Assembly: GCA_023269675.1 (NCBI GenBank)
Contig: JAHFSX010000003.1
Span: forward strand, 62,001-126,000
Direction of reading: 5' to 3'
Length of the DNA: 64,000 bases
Source: Verrucomicrobiota bacterium
Lineage (GTDB): Bacteria > Verrucomicrobiota > Kiritimatiellia > RFP12 > UBA1067
The translations under genes and the position numbers were made by a program. The notes beneath the pieces are model-generated. The model did not search any database and was not told the DNA's origin. It was given only the letters and a program-made list of their open reading frames with translations. Below, piece by piece: positions 51,579 through 59,744 of the stretch (positions within the stretch are counted from its first letter, which is position 1; each line of letters begins with the position of its first letter).

Positions 51579-52931
51579 ATGAGAACGACAAGCGTGCTTC
51601 TGAGTTTCTGCCTGGCCGCGGGCATGGCGTGTGCGGGGGCGTGGCATGTGACACGTCCCCTCTCAGGGGCGGCGGTGGAAGAGGCGACGGTGGTCGCCGT
51701 GCCGCTCGACGAGCACGTGTTCGCCAACAGCCTGCCGGACCTGGCCGACGTGCGGGTCTTGGACGCGCAGAACCGCGAGGTGCCCCGCGTGATTCAGGCC
51801 GAGCGCGACTACACCTTCGAGCCGCGTCACACGCCGCGCGAGGCCCGGATCAAGAGCATCGAACAGCTGCCGGAGGGCGGGCTGGCGGTGGTGTGCGAGG
51901 TTGAGCGCACGAACGCGGTGTCGCTTACGCGGCTGACCGTCCGCACGCCGCTGCGCAACTACGAGCAGACCGTCACCGTTTATACGCCGGGCGCGGCGGG
52001 CGCGTGGCTAAGGGCCAAGGGGGCCGAACCGCTTTTTGACTATAGCCGGTTTGCGGACGTGAAGAAGGAGACGGTGGACCTGCCGGCGCTGACCAACCGG
52101 CTGTTCAAGCTCGTGATCGGACAGGCGGACGACCAGGTGTTCTCCTCCTTCACGGCGCTGGAGGAGGACAATGTAGGGGGCGTGACGGCGCGGCAGTTCA
52201 AGCGCTACAGCGTGGAGCGGCGACCGTTCCGCATCGACGCGGTGATTTTCCGCGACACCGAGCGCGTGGCGGTGGCGAAGGAGAAGCGCGCGCGGGTGGC
52301 TGCGCGGGGCGTGGCGGTGACCGCGGACGCCGGGAGCAAGCTGACGGTGTTGACGGTCAAGACGGGGCGGTATCCGGTGGCGGGCCTCGCGTTCGATCCG
52401 GAGCAGCAGAATTTCGAGCGTCAGGTGACGGTCGAGTGTCCCGCGCCGGGCGGCTGGCGGACCGTTGCGGCGGGTGTGCTGTCGCGGTCGCGTCTGCCCG
52501 GCGTGCCCCCCCGCGACAACCTGGAAGTCGGCTTCGGGGAGATCCGGGCGGAACATGTGCGCGTCCGGATCCGCAACGACGACAATCCGCCGCTGACCTT
52601 CCGGGAGGGCGGCGTGACGCTGCTGCGGCAAGCGTACGGCGTGGTTTTCATCGCGGAGAAGGGTCAAGGGTATCGGCTGGCCTACGGCAATCCCGAGGTC
52701 AAGGCGCCACCGGTTTATGAGCAGGGCGTGACGGCCTATTTGCGCGGCGGGCAGCAAGCGGCGGTGTGGCCGTTGGCGTCCGCGCCGGACGGGGATGTCG
52801 CTTACGGCCCGGGCGTGCGCGTGCGGCAGTTTCTCGCGCGGCACGGCATGATCCTGCTCTCGGTGCTGGTGATGGCGGCCTTGGGGCTGCTGATCCTGCG
52901 TGCGGCCCGGCACGTGGAAATAAAGGAGTAA
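51579..52931 (+). CDS. DUF3999-like exported membrane-anchored protein
   Basis: A 450-aa protein with signal peptide MRTTSVLLSFCLAAGMACAGA, a large beta-rich extracytoplasmic part and one C-terminal membrane helix (about 420-440, HGMILLSVLVMAALGLLIL) ending RAARHVEIKE. The pattern AWHVTRPLSGAAVEEATVVAVPLDEHVFAN, with a following DVRVLDAQNREVPRV, resembles the start of DUF3999 proteins, which are encoded next to DUF2339 genes in other Gram-negatives. Gene order supports the call more than sequence motifs do. The ATG at 51579 is preceded by AAGGA thirteen bases upstream. Function unknown; probably works with the DUF2339 protein in the envelope. Confidence 0.7.
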   Translation: MRTTSVLLSFCLAAGMACAGAWHVTRPLSGAAVEEATVVAVPLDEHVFANSLPDLADVRVLDAQNREVPRVIQAERDYTFEPRHTPREARIKSIEQLPEGGLAVVCEVERTNAVSLTRLTVRTPLRNYEQTVTVYTPGAAGAWLRAKGAEPLFDYSRFADVKKETVDLPALTNRLFKLVIGQADDQVFSSFTALEEDNVGGVTARQFKRYSVERRPFRIDAVIFRDTERVAVAKEKRARVAARGVAVTADAGSKLTVLTVKTGRYPVAGLAFDPEQQNFERQVTVECPAPGGWRTVAAGVLSRSRLPGVPPRDNLEVGFGEIRAEHVRVRIRNDDNPPLTFREGGVTLLRQAYGVVFIAEKGQGYRLAYGNPEVKAPPVYEQGVTAYLRGGQQAAVWPLASAPDGDVAYGPGVRVRQFLARHGMILLSVLVMAALGLLILRAARHVEIKE

Positions 52932-53029
52932 GGCTCCCGGACGCGGGCCTGCCCGTTCCGAACCTCGCCCTCTGCCACGCGGCCGAGCGGTCGCCGCCCG
53001 CCGCGCCCGTCCGTCATGGCGCGGGGGCT

Positions 53030-53875
53030 TTACGGAACGAGTTTGGCGACCTTGGCTTTGGCGGCCTGGAGATCCTGCTCCAGCGACCGGAGCTGGGGGT
53101 CGGCCGCGAGCTGGGCCGGGTCGACCGGGTGCGCCTCTTTCCACGCCTTGTAGGTGCGGGCCGCGTCGTCGGCTTTGGCTTTGACGCGCACCTGCTCATA
53201 CTTGAGCGACCGCAGGGCCTCGTCGGCCTGGGCCTTGCGCGAACCGGTGAGGGTGACCATCTGCTTTTCCAGGGCGGCGGCCTTGGTGATGCTGTCCTGA
53301 TAAGCCTGCTGCGCCTGACGGGCGGCGGCGAAATGCGGGTTGGCGGCGAGCGCCTCGTCGGCGAGCGCCTCGTGGCGGTCGGCGATTTTGCCTTTGAGGG
53401 TGAAGTAGGTTTCGAGGTTCCTGACGGTATCGGGCGCAAGGGTGTCGGGGTCGCCCTCATAGGCGGCGATGGTGGTGCAGTCCAGCAGGAGCGGCCCTTC
53501 CCACGTTTCACCCCGCTTCACGCTGCAGACCAGCATGGCGTTTTTCGAGGTGGACTTCACGTCGGTGTATTTGAAGAGCGTGCCGCCCGGAAGCTTGCCG
53601 ATGTGCTTGCCTTGCGGCGTATAGCACGGGCTGGTCTCCTGAACGAAGCCCCAGCCGCTTTTGGGGCCGAGGAAGGTGATCTTCGTGACGGTGTCGGGGG
53701 GCGTCTCGCGCGCAGGGGTGGCGGCGCTCAGGCTGGCGTTGCCGCCGCGCGCGGAGGCGGACTCGGCGCCGGCGCGCCGGTTCAGCGGCGTCAGGTTGCG
53801 TGACGAGGTCTTGACCTCCGCGGATGCGGCACAGACGAACAGGACTAAAACGGGTATGAATGAAACGCGATGCAT
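53030..53875 (-). CDS. Secreted protein with SH3-like part and long helical C-terminus
   Basis: I do not recognise a named family. It has 281 aa. The signal peptide MHRVSFIPVLVLFVCAASA is followed by a Ser/Arg-rich stretch (about 20-55). A beta-rich segment resembling bacterial SH3 domains (about 60-125) has GWGFVQETSPCYTPQGKHIG. A mainly helical, coiled-coil-like C-terminus (about 145-281) is rich in Ala/Lys/Glu and ends QDLQAAKAKVAKLVP. The ATG at 53875 follows GGAG six bases upstream; the longer track start has no support. It lies convergent with the DUF3999-like gene and 98 bp from its end. Probably periplasmic and structural; no enzymatic motif is visible. Confidence 0.75.
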   Translation of the reverse strand: MHRVSFIPVLVLFVCAASAEVKTSSRNLTPLNRRAGAESASARGGNASLSAATPARETPPDTVTKITFLGPKSGWGFVQETSPCYTPQGKHIGKLPGGTLFKYTDVKSTSKNAMLVCSVKRGETWEGPLLLDCTTIAAYEGDPDTLAPDTVRNLETYFTLKGKIADRHEALADEALAANPHFAAARQAQQAYQDSITKAAALEKQMVTLTGSRKAQADEALRSLKYEQVRVKAKADDAARTYKAWKEAHPVDPAQLAADPQLRSLEQDLQAAKAKVAKLVP

Positions 53876-53896
53876 GTGTTCTCCGTAAAACGGTTC

Positions 53897-53958
53897 CGGC
53901 AGGGACGTCTCCCTGAGGCGTCCGCTCTGCGGCAAGACGTCCGTCCCTGCCGATACAG
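53897..53958. repeat. Diverged REP pair
   Basis: GGCAGGGACGTCTCCCTGAG then GCGTCC, a spacer, and GACGTCCGTCCCTGCC. The outer GGCAGGGACG/CGTCCCTGCC arms are exact reverse complements, although the head is GCAG rather than GTAG. Confidence 0.7.
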
Positions 53959-54228
53959 ACAGGAACAACGCCGATGACGCCGAGCGGGGATACGCGAAAC
54001 GAGGAAAGATTGAAGCATAAAGGCATCCGGACACCAAGCAGAAAACAGTAGGCCCGTCTTAAGGGGGTGCGCTTCAGTTTCGTTGAAACGGAGTCGCACC
54101 CAGGAGAATTTAGGAGTTGGGATCGAGGAGTTGGAAGCGCAGAAGGCCGTGAAAACAGGGCGTTCGACAAGGCGGAACCCTTCCGCGATGAGGTGCCTGT
54201 GTTGCAACACGGCGTCGACGGATGCTCG

Positions 54229-54254
54229 GGCAGGTTGCGCCGGCCTTAGCCGGC
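54229..54254. repeat. Diverged copy of the GTTGTACCGGCTTCAGCCGG family
   Basis: GGCAGGTTGCGCCGGCCTTAGCCGGC; the hairpin core GCCGGC-CTTA-GCCGGC is kept. Compare 7535-7560. Confidence 0.6.
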
Positions 54255-54271
54255 TCCGAACGGGTCACCCG

Positions 54272-55981
54272 CTACGCGCGGAAGAGCGCGCCGAGTTTCT
54301 TGCCGAGCAGCAGGCTGCTGCCCGCGATGGTGACGGTCAGGAAAAGCATCGCCCACACGCCGAGGGCGGCGGCGAGGTAACGGCCGATGCCCACGAGCTG
54401 GAAGAGCTCGAAGATGGTCTTGGTGATGGGGTAATACTCCATCTTCTGCGCCAGCATCAGGCTGTCCGACACCTCCAGCATGCTGAAGGCGAAGGCCAGC
54501 AGCGTGCCCGCGATGAGGTTCGCGAGGATCAGGGGCAGCGTGATGCGGCGCAGGGTCACCAGCGGCGGCGCGCCCAGGCTGGCGCCGGCCTCCTCGAGCG
54601 CCACGGAGGTCTGCTGCAGGCCGGCCACCGCCGCGCGCACCATGTAGGGCAGCCGCCGCACGGCGTAGGCGATCACGAGGAAAAGGGTGGGGTTCACGCG
54701 GACATCGAGGAGCCCGGCCAGGGCGGGGTGGGCTTTGACGAAGGGGTGCGAGCTCAGCGCGGTGCTGACCGAGATGAAGCCGAACGCCATCACCAGGCCC
54801 GGCACGGCCAGCGGGATCATGGCCAGCGCGTCCAGCACGCCGCGGCCGCGGATGCGCGACCGGACGGTCACCCACGCCACGGCGACGCCGGCCACGAGGT
54901 TGAAGAGCACGGCCAGGGCGGAGAAGAGCAGGCTGTTGCGGATGGCGTCGAGGGTCATGGCGTGGCCCAGCGCCTCGGCGTAGTTCGCGGTGGTGAACTG
55001 CGCGGGCAGGAGCGTGCGGTACCAGCTGCCGGGGGTCGAGAAGCTGGTGAGGAGCACGCCCGCGTGCGGGGTGAGCGCCAGCAGGGTGACGGCGATGAAG
55101 GGCAGGGCCAGCAGCAGGCCCGCCGCGCCGCGCGCCTCCCGCGGACGGTGTCCGGTGGCGGCTTTGCCCTGCATGGCGTAGGCTTTGCCGCCGAAGAGCA
55201 GGCGGCTCAGGCTGTAGAGCGCGACGCTGGCGACCAGCACGACGGTGACCAGCGCGTAGGGGAAGGGGCTGGCGCTGATCTCCTTGAGCTCGTCGTAGAC
55301 CTGCACGGCGGCGCAGCGCGTGTAGTTCATGATGAGCGGGGTGCCGAGCTCCGTGAAGCAGGCGATGAAGACCAGGGTGCAGCCGGCGAAGAGGCCGGGC
55401 ATGACCAGCGGCAGGGTGATGCGGCGGAAGCGCGTCCAGCCGTGGGCGCCGAGGTTCTGGGCCGCCTCGTCCAGCGCGGGGTCGATGTTGGCCAGGGCCG
55501 CGGCGACGTTGAGGTAGATGATCGGGTAGAAGGCCAGCGCCTGCAGCAGCACCACCCCGAGGTAGCGCGACTGGCCGAACCAGTCGACCGGGCCGCAGCC
55601 GAGCAGGGCGTTCAGCGCCCCGTAGGGGCCGAGCATCTGCATGAAGCCGATCGCGCCCACGAAGGGCGGCAGGACCATGGGGACCAGCAGGAGCGCGGTG
55701 AAGAGCCGCTGCCCGCGGAACACGAAGGTGTGCGCCAGCCACGCCAGCGGCACGGCCAAAGCCGCGGCCAGCGCGGTGGCGCCCAGCGCGATGCGGAAGC
55801 TGTTGAAGAGGCCTTCGGCGTAAATCGGATTTCTGAACACGCCGATCAGATAGCGGGCGGTCAGGTGGCCGTTCACGTAAAACCCGCCGCTCACGACCGT
55901 GAGGACGGGCCAGACGAGCAACAGGCCGAGCACGCCCGCCAGCAGGCCGAACAACAGCCAGGCTGTGCGGTCACGTAACAT
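54272..55981 (-). CDS. ABC transporter permease, two fused permease domains (iron(III)/FbpB type)
   Basis: Inner-membrane permease of a binding-protein-dependent ABC importer, 569 aa, with two copies of the permease domain and about twelve membrane helices. Two EAA loops that contact the ATPase are visible: DEAAQNLGAHGWTRFRRITL (about 170-190) and EEAGASLGAPPLVTLRRITL (about 465-485). This fused layout is typical of ferric-iron (FbpB/AfuB) and related phosphonate or sugar-phosphate importers. The substrate is not decided, since neither an ATPase nor a solute-binding protein is in the window. The ATG at 55981 has no SD, and the true start could lie a few codons inside. Confidence 0.9.
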   Translation of the reverse strand: MLRDRTAWLLFGLLAGVLGLLLVWPVLTVVSGGFYVNGHLTARYLIGVFRNPIYAEGLFNSFRIALGATALAAALAVPLAWLAHTFVFRGQRLFTALLLVPMVLPPFVGAIGFMQMLGPYGALNALLGCGPVDWFGQSRYLGVVLLQALAFYPIIYLNVAAALANIDPALDEAAQNLGAHGWTRFRRITLPLVMPGLFAGCTLVFIACFTELGTPLIMNYTRCAAVQVYDELKEISASPFPYALVTVVLVASVALYSLSRLLFGGKAYAMQGKAATGHRPREARGAAGLLLALPFIAVTLLALTPHAGVLLTSFSTPGSWYRTLLPAQFTTANYAEALGHAMTLDAIRNSLLFSALAVLFNLVAGVAVAWVTVRSRIRGRGVLDALAMIPLAVPGLVMAFGFISVSTALSSHPFVKAHPALAGLLDVRVNPTLFLVIAYAVRRLPYMVRAAVAGLQQTSVALEEAGASLGAPPLVTLRRITLPLILANLIAGTLLAFAFSMLEVSDSLMLAQKMEYYPITKTIFELFQLVGIGRYLAAALGVWAMLFLTVTIAGSSLLLGKKLGALFRA

Positions 55982-56009
55982 GTATCAGTAGAGCCCGTTC
56001 GATACACAG

Positions 56010-56087
56010 GGTAGGGACGCCTCCCCGAACCGTCCGCAGGTCATCGCGAGCACGGACCGGCGGACGGTTCGGGGAACCGTCCCTACC
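56010..56087. repeat. BIME with one chimeric REP unit
   Basis: GTAGGGACGCCTCCCCGAACC then GTCC, a spacer, and GGACGGTT-CGGGG-AACCGTCC with CTACC. The left hairpin has arms GGACGCCT and AACCGTCC, which no longer pair fully. Each arm matches a different unit type found at 8655-8733. Confidence 0.75.
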
Positions 56088-56100
56088 TGAGATCCCGCGT

Positions 56101-56595
56101 TTACACCACCTCGTCCCACTTCAGCGAGTTGCAGACCGGGCATTTGTCCGGGTGCCCGTCGGCCACGGTGTTGCCGCAGACCGGGCAGACGTAGAACTTC
56201 TGCGCGGCGATGTCCTTGCCGCTCTTGGCCGCGGCCAGGGCGGCCGTGTAGAGGTCGAAGTGGGTCTTCTCGACCGTCATGGCGTAAGCGAACGAGCGCT
56301 CGGCCACGGCGTTGCCCTCCTCCTGGGCCTCCTTCACATAAGGCGGATACATCTGCGTGAACTCGAAATTCTCGCCGCCGACCGCGTCCTGCAGGTTGGC
56401 CACGGTGTCGCTGACGCCGCCCATGGCGCGCAGGTGCGCGAGGGCGTGCACGGTTTCGGCCTGGGCCGCGGCGCGGAACAGTTTGGCGATGCCCGGCAGC
56501 TTGTCCTGGTCCGCCTTCTTGGCATATGCGAGATACTTGCGGTTGGCCTGGCTTTCGCCGGCGAAAGCGCCTTTAAGGTTGTCGATGGTCGCCAT
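56101..56595 (-). CDS. Rubrerythrin
   Basis: A 164-aa non-heme diiron peroxidase for oxidative-stress defence in anaerobes and microaerophiles. The ferritin-like domain (about 1-130) has FAGESQANRKYLAYAKKA (metal-ligand Glu), AAQAETVHALAHL and TVEKTHFDLYTAAL. The C-terminal rubredoxin-type centre (about 137-160) has two Cys pairs, CPVCGNTV and CPVC. I use the ATG at 56595 with GGAG seven bases upstream; the track adds 16 unrelated residues. It stands alone, with a BIME just downstream. Its presence suggests an anaerobic lifestyle, which is inference. Confidence 0.96.
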   Translation of the reverse strand: MATIDNLKGAFAGESQANRKYLAYAKKADQDKLPGIAKLFRAAAQAETVHALAHLRAMGGVSDTVANLQDAVGGENFEFTQMYPPYVKEAQEEGNAVAERSFAYAMTVEKTHFDLYTAALAAAKSGKDIAAQKFYVCPVCGNTVADGHPDKCPVCNSLKWDEVV

Positions 56596-56734
56596 GATGC
56601 TACTCCTTTGTTTCACGGGGGACCTTCCGCAGCGGCACGCCACAGGGCATGACCGATCGGGAGGTCAATTAGACAGGGCTAACATTATACGGTTTTCCCC
56701 CGGGACCGCAAGCGGATTAATCACGAATGTCGGC

Positions 56735-56765
56735 TTGACACCCGGCCGCGAGTTTTCGACACTAT
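56735..56765 (+). promoter_or_regulatory. Possible promoter overlapping the hldA start
   Basis: A perfect TTGACA (56735-56740) is followed after 19 bp by CACTAT (or 17 bp by GACACT), which overlaps the annotated ATG at 56764. If used, the RNA would start near the second in-frame ATG (56770), giving a leaderless message. Confidence 0.35.
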
Positions 56766-57741
56766 GCCCATGCAAGAGCTCCTTCAAGAGATCGCCAAGA
56801 AACGCATCCTGGTGATCGGCGACCTGATGCTGGACCATTACATCTGGGGTGACGCCTCGCGTCTCTCCCCGGAGGCGCCGGTTCCCATCGTCAAGGTCGA
56901 CCGCGACACGTACACGGCGGGCGGCGCGGCCAACGTCGCGGCCAACCTCCGGGCCTTGGGGGTGGCGACCGAGGTGATCGGGACCGCCGGCGCCGACGCG
57001 TACGGCCGCATGCTGCAGGACATCCTGCGCCAATATGGCGTCGCCTACGACGACGCGCTCTGCGGCGAGAAGGCCGCGACCATCGTCAAGACGCGGGTCA
57101 TGTGCCGCAACCAGCAGCTTTGCCGCCTGGACCGCGAGGACGCGCCCTCCGCCTACGCGCTTTCCGAGGGCGTCCGCGCGGGGCTGCAGGAAAAGATCGC
57201 GCGGGCGGACGCGGTGATCCTCTCCGACTACGCCAAAGGCGTGATCACCAGCGAGCTGATCCGCTGGGTGCAGACCTGTGTCCGCCCCGGGCAAATTCTG
57301 GCGCTTGATCCCAAGCCGCGCGCCGACCTGGTTTTCACGGGGGTATCGCTGATGACCCCGAACAAGGCCGAGGCGGTCCAGCTGGCCGGGCTGCACGGCA
57401 CCGAGGCCCACACGTTCCCCAAAGAGGCGGTCGCGGCGTGCATCCACGAGCGCTACGCGCCCCGCCACCTGGTGATCACGCTCGGGGGCGAGGGGATGCT
57501 GCTGTGCGCGGACGGGAAGCCCGGCCGCCAGATCCCGACCGCGGCCCGCGAGGTGTTCGATGTCTCCGGCGCAGGCGATACGGTGATCGCCACCCTGACC
57601 GCGGCCCTGGCGGCCGGCGCGGACATCGACCGCGCCGCAGCGCTGGCCAACCTGGCCGCGGGGGTGGTGGTCGGCAAGCTCGGCACGGCCGTGGCCCGCC
57701 CCGAGGAGATCCTCGCCTGCGCGACGCGGACGGCGCCATGA
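56764..57741 (+). CDS. hldA: D-glycero-beta-D-manno-heptose-7-phosphate kinase (HldE domain 1 / RfaE1)
   Basis: Phosphorylates D-glycero-D-manno-heptose 7-phosphate at C1 in ADP-heptose synthesis for lipopolysaccharide core; cytoplasmic ribokinase-family enzyme. It has 325 aa, the length of the kinase half of E. coli HldE, without the nucleotidyltransferase half. Motifs are VIGDLMLDHYIWGDASRLSPEAPVP (N-terminal signature), AGGAANVAANLRALG, ILSDYAKGVI, and the ribokinase catalytic block VFDVSGAGDTVIATLTAALAAG with Asp as base (near 270). The gene overlaps gmhB by ATGA, so the kinase and the phosphatase that acts next are coupled. No SD is seen; the start may be either ATG (56764 or 56770). Confidence 0.93.
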   Translation: MPMQELLQEIAKKRILVIGDLMLDHYIWGDASRLSPEAPVPIVKVDRDTYTAGGAANVAANLRALGVATEVIGTAGADAYGRMLQDILRQYGVAYDDALCGEKAATIVKTRVMCRNQQLCRLDREDAPSAYALSEGVRAGLQEKIARADAVILSDYAKGVITSELIRWVQTCVRPGQILALDPKPRADLVFTGVSLMTPNKAEAVQLAGLHGTEAHTFPKEAVAACIHERYAPRHLVITLGGEGMLLCADGKPGRQIPTAAREVFDVSGAGDTVIATLTAALAAGADIDRAAALANLAAGVVVGKLGTAVARPEEILACATRTAP

Positions 57742-58286
57742 CCCCTTCCCGCGATACCAGGGCGGGGCTGTTTCTCGACCGCGACGGCACCATCATCGCC
57801 GATGCCGGGTTCCTCAGCGACCCGGCGGGCGTGGTTTTGCTGGCTGGCGCGAAGGAGGCGCTGCACCGTGCGCTCCGCTCGCACCGCCTCTACCTCTTCT
57901 CGAACCAGAGCGGCATCGGGCGCGGGTACTACACGCTGGCGCAGGCGCTGGCGGTCAACGCCCGCATGGAGGCGCTGCTGGCGCTGCCGCCGCCCGGCTT
58001 CTCCGCGGTCTGTCTCGCTCCCGAGGCGCCCGAGGCCCCGGCGGTCTACCGCAAGCCCTCGCCGCGCTTCATCCGCGAGTGCATCGAAAAGGACGGGCTC
58101 GACCCGGCGCGGTGCTGGATGGTGGGCGACCGCCTGAGCGACCTCCAGGCCGGGGTCAACGCGGGCATCCGCGCCGCGCTCGTCCGCAATCCCGACCACT
58201 TTTCCGAAGAGGTCCGCCTCTTTTGCCAGACGCACGGGCTACCCGCGTTCGATTCGCTCGCGCAGGCGGTCGCCGCGGTCCTGTAA
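57738..58286 (+). CDS. gmhB: HAD-family D-glycero-D-manno-heptose-1,7-bisphosphate 7-phosphatase
   Basis: Removes the 7-phosphate from heptose bisphosphate, the step after HldA. It has 182 aa against 191 in E. coli GmhB. HAD motifs are GLFLDRDGTIIADAGFLSDP (motif I, DxDGT), LFSNQSGIGRGYYTLAQA (motif II) and YRKPSPRFIRECIEKDG (motif III Lys), with CWMVGDRLSDLQAGVNAGI as motif IV. The Cys/His zinc loop of E. coli GmhB is replaced by CLAPEAPEAPAVYRKP, which keeps only one Cys. Translation is coupled to hldA through ATGA at 57738. The track's longer version reads through hldA in another frame. Confidence 0.85.
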   Translation: MTPSRDTRAGLFLDRDGTIIADAGFLSDPAGVVLLAGAKEALHRALRSHRLYLFSNQSGIGRGYYTLAQALAVNARMEALLALPPPGFSAVCLAPEAPEAPAVYRKPSPRFIRECIEKDGLDPARCWMVGDRLSDLQAGVNAGIRAALVRNPDHFSEEVRLFCQTHGLPAFDSLAQAVAAVL

Positions 58287-58304
58287 TTTTTTTTGCGTTT
58301 CCCC

Positions 58305-58334
58305 TTGCGCCGCGGCGACCGAATACGCTACTCT
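58305..58334 (+). promoter_or_regulatory. Promoter of rpmE
   Basis: TTGCGC, 18-bp spacer, TACTCT. The TTGCGC-18 arrangement recurs before the LamG-like gene at 60454-60483. Confidence 0.6.
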
Positions 58335-58367
58335 CATTCTTCCGTATCACGGAAAGGCTTTTGTTTT

Positions 58368-58574
58368 ATGAAAAAGGATATCCATCCCAATTACGATGAC
58401 GCGACCATCACTTGCGCCTGCGGCAACGTGATCACCACGCGTTCGACCAAAAAAGAAATGACCGTCAACACCTGTTCAGCCTGCCATCCCTATTTCACCG
58501 GGCAGCAGACGATGATGGACACCGAGGGTCGTGTCGACCAGTTCATGAAGCGCTACGCCATCAAGAAGGCGTAG
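58368..58574 (+). CDS. rpmE: 50S ribosomal protein L31
   Basis: Small zinc-binding protein of the large ribosomal subunit that bridges the subunits. It has 68 aa against 70 in E. coli. MKKDIHPNYDDATITCACGN carries the first Cys pair and NTCSACHPYFTGQQTMMDTEGRVDQFMKRY the second, so it is the zinc-containing (C+) type. I start it at the ATG at 58368, preceded by GGAAAGG; the track adds 25 residues of leader. It has its own promoter, and a terminator separates it from prfA. The pairing rpmE-prfA is common in bacteria. Confidence 0.97.
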   Translation: MKKDIHPNYDDATITCACGNVITTRSTKKEMTVNTCSACHPYFTGQQTMMDTEGRVDQFMKRYAIKKA

Positions 58575-58591
58575 CTCGTTTCCTCTATAGG

Positions 58592-58643
58592 CGGGTCGGA
58601 TGGCGCAACCTTTGCGGTTCTGCGCACTCCGGCCCGTTTTTTA
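58592..58643 (+). terminator. Intrinsic terminator between rpmE and prfA
   Basis: CGGGTCGGA-tg-GCGCA pairs with TGCGC-act-CCGGCCCG around an 11-base loop, followed by TTTTTT (58637-58642). The run of T ends only seven bases before the prfA ATG. Confidence 0.75.
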
Positions 58644-58649
58644 TTCCCC

Positions 58650-59744
58650 ATGATCGACAAAGCGCAAATCCAGCGGGTGCTCGACAAGATTCAGGCCGCC
58701 GAGGCGGCGTTGTCGGATCCGTCCGTTCTCGGTAACTCCAAGGTCTACCGCGCGAAGGTGCGCGAACACGCCGCGCTGAAGAAGCTCGAGAGCGTGGCCA
58801 ACGCCTATTTCCGGGCGCTGGATGACCTCGAAGACAACCGCGTGATGGCCGCCGAGTCCGCGGGCGACCCCGAGCTCGCCGCGATGGCCCGCGAGGAGAT
58901 CGTCCGCCTGGAAGCCCTGCTGCCGGCCGCCGAGGTGGCCGTGCTCGCCGGGCTGCTGCCCCCCGAGCCCGCCGACGCCCGCAACGCGGTATTCGAGATC
59001 CGCGCCGGCACGGGCGGCGAGGAGGCCGCGCTCTTCGCGGCGGTGCTTTTCCGCATGTACGCCCGGTTCTGCGACGCCAAGGGGTGGAAAATCTCCATCA
59101 TCGACTCCAACGGCACCGAATTGGGCGGCTACAAGGAGATCGTCTTCACCGTGATCGGCGAAGGCGCCTACGGCGCGTTCAAGTTCGAAAGCGGCGGCCA
59201 CCGCGTGCAGCGCGTGCCGGCGACCGAGGCCCAGGGCCGCATCCACACCTCCGCCGCCACCATCATCGTTTTCCCCGAGGCCGACGAGGAGGACGCGATC
59301 GACCTGCCGGAGAGCGAGCTGCGCGTCGACATCTTCTGCGCGGGCGGCCACGGCGGACAAGGGGTCAACACCACCTATTCGGCCATCCGCATCACGCATC
59401 TGCCCACCGGCCTGGTGGCGCAGTGCCAGGACGAGCGCTCGCAGCACCGGAACAAGGCCAAGGCGCTCGCGGTCCTGAAATCCCGCATCCTCGACCAGCG
59501 GCTGCAGGCGGAAGAGGCCAAACTCGGGAAGACCCGCCTCGACCTGCGCGGCTCGGGCGACCGCAGCCAGCGCATCCGCACCTACAACTTCCCGCAGAAC
59601 CGCATGACCGACCACCGCGTGAACCTCACGCTCTACTGCCTCGACCGCATCGTGGAGGGCGATCTCGCCCCGCTGCTGAACGCGCTCCACACCTACGACC
59701 TCGACCAGCGGCTCGAAGCCGAGCTCGGCGTCAAGCGCGGATAA
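58650..59744 (+). CDS. prfA: Peptide chain release factor 1
   Basis: Reads UAA and UAG stop codons and triggers peptide release on the ribosome. It has 364 aa against 360 in E. coli. The N-terminal helical domain opens [20 protein letters not shown]. The codon-recognition tripeptide is PAT in [17 protein letters not shown] (RF1-type PxT, not RF2 SPF). The catalytic GGQ is in [21 protein letters not shown]. The C-terminus [16 protein letters not shown] is typical. The start ATG at 58650 sits seven bases after a terminator T-run and has no SD, so its translation may depend on read-through RNA or a later start. It ends directly against the convergent DedA gene. Confidence 0.95.
   Translation: MIDKAQIQRVLDKIQAAEAALSDPSVLGNSKVYRAKVREHAALKKLESVANAYFRALDDLEDNRVMAAESAGDPELAAMAREEIVRLEALLPAAEVAVLAGLLPPEPADARNAVFEIRAGTGGEEAALFAAVLFRMYARFCDAKGWKISIIDSNGTELGGYKEIVFTVIGEGAYGAFKFESGGHRVQRVPATEAQGRIHTSAATIIVFPEADEEDAIDLPESELRVDIFCAGGHGGQGVNTTYSAIRITHLPTGLVAQCQDERSQHRNKAKALAVLKSRILDQRLQAEEAKLGKTRLDLRGSGDRSQRIRTYNFPQNRMTDHRVNLTLYCLDRIVEGDLAPLLNALHTYDLDQRLEAELGVKRG

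Larger units (their letters stand above)
53876..54271. other. Spacer with diverged REP pair and a GTTG-palindrome copy
   Basis: No gene. A diverged BIME lies at 53897-53958 and a diverged copy of the GGCAGGTTGTACCGGCTTCAGCCGGC family (GGCAGGTTGCGCCGGCCTTAGCC) at 54229-54254, just after the end of the ABC permease gene. Confidence 0.6.

Noticed and set aside
56612-56618. TTTCACG near rubrerythrin as a half parS
   Set aside because: Only one arm is present (gtttcacgggg); no palindrome.
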